Positions 5,698 to 9,827 of a stretch of 9,827 nt of DNA are shown piece after piece. The notes beneath the pieces are model-generated. The model searched no databases, was not told the DNA's origin, and was given only the letters and a program-made list of their open reading frames with translations. The number at the start of each line of letters is the position of its first letter. Position 1 is the first letter of the stretch. The DNA lies in the NCBI GenBank assembly GCA_946482045.1, contig CAMLPZ010000155.1, forward strand, positions 1 through 9,827. The letters run 5' to 3'. The translations under genes and the position numbers were made by a program. Origin of the DNA: an uncultured Asticcacaulis sp. GTDB taxonomy: Bacteria > Pseudomonadota > Alphaproteobacteria > Caulobacterales > Caulobacteraceae.

Positions 5698-7713
5698 ATG
5701 ACCTTTCTCAACGAAATTGGTGTGTTCGCCCTGGTCTGCGCCTTTGTGCTCAGCTTGGCTCAGGCGGGACTGGTCACGGCCGGGCAGTGGAAGCGGCTTG
5801 GCGGCATAGAGCGCTATTCCGAAGGCGTGTCGCTGGCGGCGGCGCTCAGTGTCATCCTGTCGTTCGCCGTCCTGATCGCCGCCTTTGTGCGTTCGGATTT
5901 CTCGGTGGTGAACGTTTACGAACATTCCCATACCGACAAACCGCTGCTGTATAAGATCTCGGGGGCTTGGGGCTCACACGAAGGCTCGATGCTGTTGTGG
6001 TGCGCCATCCTGCTCAGCTTCGGTGCTTTGATCACGCTTCTGGGGCGCGGCCTGCCGGATAGCCTCAAGCACAAGGCCCTAGGCGTGCAGGGGCTGCTGG
6101 GCGCGGCTTTCGTCGGTTTTACGCTGTTAAGCTCCAACCCGCTCGGCCGCCTGGCCGATGCGCCGCTCCAGGGGCTCTCGCTCAATCCGGCGCTTCAGGA
6201 TCCGGCGATGGCCTTCCATCCGCCCATGCTCTATCTCGGTTATGTCGGGATGTCGGTGGTGTTTTCCTTCGCTATTGCCGCCCTGATCGAGGGGCGGCTG
6301 GATCGCGCCTGGGCGCGCTGGGTCCGGCCGTGGGTACTGGCCGCGTGGGTCTGCCTGACGATCGGCATCATGCTTGGCGCCTACTGGGCCTATTATGAGC
6401 TGGGCTGGGGCGGCTGGTGGGCCTGGGACCCGGTCGAGAACGCCTCCTTCATGCCGTGGCTGGCGGCGACCGCGCTACTGCACAGCGCCATCGTCATGGA
6501 AAAGCGCGACGCTCTGAAGGCCTGGACAGTGTTCCTGGCGATCCTGGCCTTTACCTTCTCTATGATGGGCGCTTTCCTGGTGCGTTCGGGGCTTTTGACC
6601 TCGGTGCACGCCTTTGCCTCCGATCCGCAGCGCGGCATCCTCTTGCTGACCATCCTGTTCGTGACGGCAGGCCTGGGCTTTGCCCTGTTTGCCCTGCGCG
6701 TGCCGGAGCTGAAGCCCGGCGGACTGTTCGCGGCCGTGTCGCGCGAAGCCTCGCTGGTGCTCAACAACCTGTTGCTATCGGCCGCGCTGCTGTCGGTGTT
6801 TCTGGGAACCCTCTATCCGCTGCTGATGCAGGCGCTTGTCGATAAAGCCATGTCGGTCGGCGGCCCCTATTACCTGGCGGTCTTCGGACCGATCATGCTG
6901 GCGGCGATCGCCATCATCCCGATATCGCAGCTGATGTCGTGGAAGCGCAGCGACCTTAAAGGCGTCATACAGCGTCTCGGCCTGGCCTTTGGCGTTGCGC
7001 TCTTAAGCGCCGCCATCGGTTCGCTGTTCTACGGCGGGGAGGGCGTGTGGAAGCAGGTGACCTTCTTTGTCGGGCTCCTGGCCGGTTTCTGGCTGGTCTG
7101 GGGTTCGTTGCGGCTCCTGGTCGAGCGTGTCGGCTTTGGCGGGCTTATGTGGCGGAAATTTACTGCCCTGCCTTTGGCGACACACGGCATGATCCTGGCG
7201 CATGTCGGGCTGGGTATCTTCGTGCTGGGGGCTGTCGTCGAAAGCCATTCGCGCGTCAGCATCCAGCAAAGCATGCAGGTCGGTGATACGGCGAAGCTCG
7301 CCGGCTATGAAATGACCTTTACCGGCACTTATCGTCAGGATGGTAAGAACTACGATGCCCAGGGCGGGGTGTTCGTCATCGAAAAGAACGGCCGCCAGGT
7401 CTGTGAGGCGCGCCCGCAGCGACGCTTCTATCCGGCGTCGGGTTCGATGCAGAGCAAGGTCTGGCTGTGTTTCGAACCGCTGAACGATCTTTATGTGGTA
7501 TTGTCCCAGCCGCAGGAAAGCCTCAACGGCAAGCCGGTGTGGCAGGTGCGCTGGTACTATAATCCGTGGGTGCGGCTGATCTTCCTAGGTCCGGTGCTGA
7601 TGGCGCTGGGGGGTGTGTTGTCGCTGTTCGACCGGCGCCTGCGGCTGGGTATTGCAACGAAGGCCAGTAAGCTGAAAGAAGTCCCCTCTCCCCGCGCGCG
7701 GGGAGAGGGCTAG
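5698..7713 (+). CDS. ccmF: Haem lyase subunit CcmF (CycK)
   Basis: CcmF is the core of the System I holocytochrome c synthetase; it attaches haem delivered by CcmE to the apocytochrome CXXCH cysteines. The 671-residue protein is strongly hydrophobic, with many membrane helices. The haem-handling WWD domain is seen as GWGGWWAWDPVEN (residues 236-248). Candidate conserved histidines are His174 (FHPPMLYLGYVG), His262 (LLHSAIVMEKR), His304 (SVHAFASDP) and His496 or His502 (THGMILAHVG). ATG 5698 follows GGGGG (5686-5690) with a 7-nt spacing. An in-frame TTG at 5647 lies inside the repeat hairpin and would add 17 unlikely residues (LGRGTIGGANGGGG...). The last residues, about VPSPRARGEG, and the TAG stop are encoded by the next palindromic repeat, so the natural C-terminus has probably been replaced or extended. 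The gene is otherwise intact and full length. Confidence 0.96.
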   Translation: MTFLNEIGVFALVCAFVLSLAQAGLVTAGQWKRLGGIERYSEGVSLAAALSVILSFAVLIAAFVRSDFSVVNVYEHSHTDKPLLYKISGAWGSHEGSMLLWCAILLSFGALITLLGRGLPDSLKHKALGVQGLLGAAFVGFTLLSSNPLGRLADAPLQGLSLNPALQDPAMAFHPPMLYLGYVGMSVVFSFAIAALIEGRLDRAWARWVRPWVLAAWVCLTIGIMLGAYWAYYELGWGGWWAWDPVENASFMPWLAATALLHSAIVMEKRDALKAWTVFLAILAFTFSMMGAFLVRSGLLTSVHAFASDPQRGILLLTILFVTAGLGFALFALRVPELKPGGLFAAVSREASLVLNNLLLSAALLSVFLGTLYPLLMQALVDKAMSVGGPYYLAVFGPIMLAAIAIIPISQLMSWKRSDLKGVIQRLGLAFGVALLSAAIGSLFYGGEGVWKQVTFFVGLLAGFWLVWGSLRLLVERVGFGGLMWRKFTALPLATHGMILAHVGLGIFVLGAVVESHSRVSIQQSMQVGDTAKLAGYEMTFTGTYRQDGKNYDAQGGVFVIEKNGRQVCEARPQRRFYPASGSMQSKVWLCFEPLNDLYVVLSQPQESLNGKPVWQVRWYYNPWVRLIFLGPVLMALGGVLSLFDRRLRLGIATKASKLKEVPSPRARGEG

Positions 7714-7830
7714 GGTGAGGGGCATGCAAGGTTTCAGCGCGATGACACGTATTTTTGTCCCTCATCCGGCCGAAGCTTTGCCTGTCGGCAAAGCACGGCC
7801 ACCTTCTCCCCGTAGAAACGGGGAGAAGGT
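7682..7830. repeat. REP/RIME-like palindromic element 3, overlapping ccmF end and ccmH start
   Basis: Two inverted units face each other. The left unit contains a perfect 26-nt palindrome (7684-7709, CCCTCTCCCCGCG and its complement) followed by CTAGGGTGAGGGG. The right unit starts CCCTCATCCGGCC (7759-7771). It then has a GCTTTGCC/GGCAAAGC hairpin closed by GGCC/GGCC (7768-7800), and a 12-bp hairpin CCTTCTCCCCGT/ACGGGGAGAAGG (7802-7813 and 7818-7829) with a 4-nt loop. The CCCTCATCCGGC... and CTTCTCCCCG... wording is typical of intergenic palindromes in rhizobia and other Alphaproteobacteria (RIME-like; from memory). The constant hairpin differs from that of the 5552 element, so it may be a different subfamily with the same plan. 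The element lies within coding sequence at both ends. Confidence 0.87.
7701..7717 (+). promoter_or_regulatory. Repeat-borne Shine-Dalgarno and GTG, possible alternative ccmH start
   Basis: GGGAGAGGG (7701-7709) lies in the 3' arm of the repeat hairpin and stands 5 nt before an in-frame GTG at 7715, one base past the ccmF stop. If used, it would extend CcmH by nine residues over the ATG 7742 start. The Shine-Dalgarno would be locked in a 13-bp stem unless a ribosome finishing ccmF opens it, which predicts translational coupling. This is inference from pairing only. Confidence 0.35.
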
Positions 7831-8257
7831 ATTAACTGCGCTCCTCCTCGCACTCCTCCTCCCTCTTGCCGCCCACGCCGATGCCGCGCAGGATGAAGCC
7901 CGCGCCAAGGCCCTCTACCGCGAAGTGCGCTGTGTCGCCTGCCAGAGCCAGGACATCGCCGACTCCGACGCTGCCATCGCCGCCGACATGCGCCGCGAAA
8001 TCCGTGAGGCGGTCGCGCAAGGCCGCACCAATGAGGAAATCCGCGCCGGTCTGTCGGCGCGCTATGGCGACTATGTCCTGTTCCGGCCGCGGTTCTCGCT
8101 CGGTAACCTGCTGCTGTGGGGGCTGCCGCCCCTGGTCTTGATCGGTGGCGTCGGCGTATTCGTTTTCATGTCACGGCGGAAAGGACAATCGCGCGATTAT
8201 GCCTTAAGCGAGGCCGAAAATGCGCGGTTACGCGAGATTCTGAAGGACGATACCTGA
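7742..8257 (+). CDS. ccmH: Cytochrome c maturation protein CcmH (CycL)
   Basis: CcmH is the periplasmic thiol-disulfide component that reduces or holds apocytochrome c for haem ligation by CcmF. The product is 171 residues from ATG 7742. The mature part, from about Asp47 after AHA, is about 125 residues with the family motif VRCVACQSQDIADSDA (redox Cys64 and Cys67). A three-helix region follows (AADMRREIREAVAQGRTNEEI, then GLSARYGDYVLF), then one C-terminal membrane helix (about 123-145) with a short basic tail. The signal peptide core VLTALLLALLLPLAAHA is normal, but the residues before it (PHPAEALPVGKARPPSPRRNGEK) are translated from a palindromic repeat. No ordinary start codon lies just before the core. 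Possible starts are GTG 7715, ATG 7724, ATG 7742 and TTG 7778. I took 7742 because it is an ATG with AAGG 10 nt upstream; the mature protein does not depend on the choice. No ccmG lies between ccmF and ccmH. Confidence 0.92.
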   Translation: MTRIFVPHPAEALPVGKARPPSPRRNGEKVLTALLLALLLPLAAHADAAQDEARAKALYREVRCVACQSQDIADSDAAIAADMRREIREAVAQGRTNEEIRAGLSARYGDYVLFRPRFSLGNLLLWGLPPLVLIGGVGVFVFMSRRKGQSRDYALSEAENARLREILKDDT

Positions 8258-8382
8258 TACCGCGCGAAAACTACGAAAATTTTCGGAATGTCACGATTTT
8301 GCCTCAGCGATGGTTATAGTCGATAAGGACCTGATTTTTGTGCGCGGGGGAGGTTGTAATCCCCTGGCGAAACGCTCAGATT

Positions 8383-8402
8383 GGTGCGGAAACGTCCGCA
8401 CC
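8383..8402. promoter_or_regulatory. Leader hairpin upstream of degP
   Basis: GGTGCGGA (8383-8390) and TCCGCACC (8395-8402) form a perfect 8-bp stem with an AACG tetraloop, ending 28 nt before the degP start. The 173-nt gap also holds a 12-nt palindrome CGAAAATTTTCG (8274-8285) and a GGGGA/TCCCC pair around 8347-8364. No T-run follows the 8-bp stem, so a terminator is unlikely; a 5'-leader structure or an operator is more plausible. A TTATAGTC at 8314-8321 vaguely resembles a -10 box, but I see no good -35 with it. Confidence 0.45.
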
Positions 8403-8430
8403 CAACCCTAATAAGGAACAGTGAAGTACC

Positions 8431-9827
8431 ATGGGGAAAACGACCTTTAGTGCTTTCTTCAAAAATCGCTCGACGGTGGCGGGCGCAGTCGCCGGCCTGG
8501 CGCTGGGCGCGGGTGTCGCCGCCGCCGCCATGTCGGGCTTCAACGGTCAGGCGCCGGGCATGGGTTATGATGGCGCCCAGCTGATCCGCGCCGCCGACCT
8601 GACCCCGGTCAAGCCGCCTAATGGCGCGCCCATGTCCTTCGCTGACATGATCGAGCGCGTGTCGCCGGCGGTGGTGTCCATCGAGACCAAGGGCAAGATG
8701 AAGGTGCCGACCGGCATTCCGGCCCTGCCAGGCTTTGACTTCCCCGGACAGGACGACGACAGCCCCGGCGGCCGCGAACAGGAAGTGCGCGGCGCGGGTT
8801 CGGGCTTCTTTATTTCGGCCGACGGCTATGTCGTTACCAACAACCACGTCATCCAGGGCGCCGACGACATCACCGTCAAGCTGACCAATGACAAGGAACT
8901 GAAGGCCAAGGTCATTGGCCGCGATCCGGCGACCGATCTGGCTGTGCTCAAGGTCGAAGGCCACGACTTCCCGTTCGTGCGCTGGGAACTGGAAAAGAAG
9001 CCGCGCGTCGGCGACTGGGTCGTCGCCGTCGGCAACCCGTTCAACTTCTCCAACACCGCCACCGCCGGTATCGTGTCGGCCTATGGCCGCGACCTGCGCG
9101 AGTCGGGTACCAGCTATATTGATTACCTGCAGATCGACGCCGCCATCAACCGGGGCAACTCGGGCGGTCCGACCTTTGATCTGTACGGCCGCGTAATCGG
9201 CGTCAACACCGCCATTGTTACGCCGTCGGGCGCCAATGCCGGTGTCGGCTTCGCCATCCCGGCCGACATCGCCAATCGCATCACCTCGCAACTGATCCGT
9301 GGCGTGAAGATCGAGCGCGGCTATATCGGCGTCACCATTTCGCCGGTGACTCCGGAAAATGCGGAGGCGCTGGGCGTCACGGACACGACGGGCGCCTACA
9401 TCACCGAAACGACCAAGGCAGGCCCTGCCGACAAGGCAGGTGTGCAGGCCGGCGACATCGTTCGCACTGTCAACGGCCAGCCGGTCAAGAGCCCGACCGA
9501 GCTGACCCGCCGCATCGCCGACGTCAAGGTGGGTGAGAAGGTGACCCTGGGCGTGGTGCGTGGCGGCAAGGTGGTCAACCTGACCCTGACGGCGGCGCTG
9601 CGTCCCAGCGAGGAAGACCTGGCCAAGGGCCTTAACGGTGGCGACACCGGACCGGAATCGCCGGGCGCTGAATCGACCGGCACGCCTTCGGTCATGGGCA
9701 TGAGCGTCAAGCCTCTAACGCCGGAAAGCCGCCGGACCTACGGCCTCGATTCGGATATTAAGGGCGTGGTCATCACCAATGTCGACATGAACAGCGACGG
9801 CGGCCAGAAGGGCCTCAAGCCCGGCGA
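8431..9827 (+). CDS. degP: DegP/HtrA-type periplasmic serine protease, 3' end cut by window
   Basis: This is a periplasmic serine protease and chaperone for misfolded envelope proteins. The window holds 465 codons and ends inside the second PDZ domain. The N-terminus is basic (KNRSTV), followed by a hydrophobic Ala/Gly-rich stretch (about 15-35) acting as a signal peptide or anchor. The trypsin-like domain carries the catalytic triad: His139 in TNNHV, Asp169 in DPATDLAVLK and Ser244 in GNSGGP. A short Pro/Asp-rich LA-type loop (about 90-115) precedes the core. PDZ1 spans about 297-390, beginning GYIGVTISPVTPE. A Gly/Glu/Ser linker leads to PDZ2 from about 420. ATG 8431 follows a weak GTGAAG at 8421-8426, with AAGGAA further up. 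Its place directly after cycHJKL is a recurrent arrangement in Alphaproteobacteria (from memory). The 173-nt leader suggests its own promoter. Confidence 0.95.
   Translation, partial: MGKTTFSAFFKNRSTVAGAVAGLALGAGVAAAAMSGFNGQAPGMGYDGAQLIRAADLTPVKPPNGAPMSFADMIERVSPAVVSIETKGKMKVPTGIPALPGFDFPGQDDDSPGGREQEVRGAGSGFFISADGYVVTNNHVIQGADDITVKLTNDKELKAKVIGRDPATDLAVLKVEGHDFPFVRWELEKKPRVGDWVVAVGNPFNFSNTATAGIVSAYGRDLRESGTSYIDYLQIDAAINRGNSGGPTFDLYGRVIGVNTAIVTPSGANAGVGFAIPADIANRITSQLIRGVKIERGYIGVTISPVTPENAEALGVTDTTGAYITETTKAGPADKAGVQAGDIVRTVNGQPVKSPTELTRRIADVKVGEKVTLGVVRGGKVVNLTLTAALRPSEEDLAKGLNGGDTGPESPGAESTGTPSVMGMSVKPLTPESRRTYGLDSDIKGVVITNVDMNSDGGQKGLKPG

Noticed and set aside
7684..7709. Rho-independent terminator at the end of ccmF
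   Set aside because: The stem is strong but no T-run follows, the ccmH gene continues immediately, and the sequence fits the repeat family.
5552..7830. CRISPR-like array of repeats
   Set aside because: The repeats are palindromic, unequal in sequence, not regularly spaced and lie at gene junctions; no cas genes are present.
8285..8311. Possible EcfG-type promoter (GGAAT ... CGAT) before degP
   Set aside because: Both boxes deviate from GGAAC and CGTT, so the match is no better than chance.
8314..9291. Long open frame (about 325 codons) on the minus strand opposite degP
   Set aside because: It lies antisense to a clear DegP with an intact catalytic triad. The translation is His/Arg/Gly-rich with no recognisable domain, as expected from a GC-rich antisense frame.

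Overview
The window reads as a chromosomal segment of a high-GC alphaproteobacterium, most likely in the Caulobacterales (Asticcacaulis, Caulobacter or Brevundimonas type). The reasons are the split cytochrome c maturation set in cycHJKL order (ccmI-ccmE-ccmF-ccmH) followed by a DegP/HtrA protease, a PhoP/FeuP-like two-component pair, and a full TTAA-N7-TTAAC CtrA-type box. The genus is inferred from gene content and style, not from a marker gene. All genes I support are on the + strand; the minus strand holds only shadow frames.

Layout: (1) 1-1964, the 3' end of an OmpR-family response regulator and its complete membrane histidine kinase, separated by a palindromic repeat. (2) 1965-2160, an AT-rich gene-free gap, then a 451-residue cytoplasmic protein that I do not recognise. 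(3) 3517-3948, a gap with a CtrA-type box, a 74-residue ParD-like ribbon-helix-helix protein with no toxin partner, and a hairpin. (4) 3949-8257, the cytochrome c maturation operon ccmI, ccmE, ccmF, ccmH. (5) 8258-9827, a leader with an 8-bp hairpin and a DegP-type periplasmic serine protease cut by the window end.

The ccm products form the periplasmic haem ligation machinery. CcmE carries haem covalently, CcmF (with CcmH and CcmI) transfers it to the apocytochrome CXXCH motif, CcmH handles the apocytochrome thiols, and CcmI chaperones the apocytochrome through its TPR domain. ccmABC, ccmD and the thioredoxin-like ccmG are not in the window and must lie elsewhere. DegP would serve envelope protein quality control, and the kinase would sense an envelope or periplasmic cue.

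The most interesting structure is a set of three GC-rich REP/RIME-like palindromic elements. All three sit between co-directional genes inside apparent operons (regulator/kinase, ccmE/ccmF, ccmF/ccmH). The third is embedded in coding sequence: it supplies the last residues and stop codon of CcmF and the start region and N-terminal extension of the CcmH signal peptide. I found no convincing new defence, mobile or biosynthetic system; the remaining genes are ordinary core genes.
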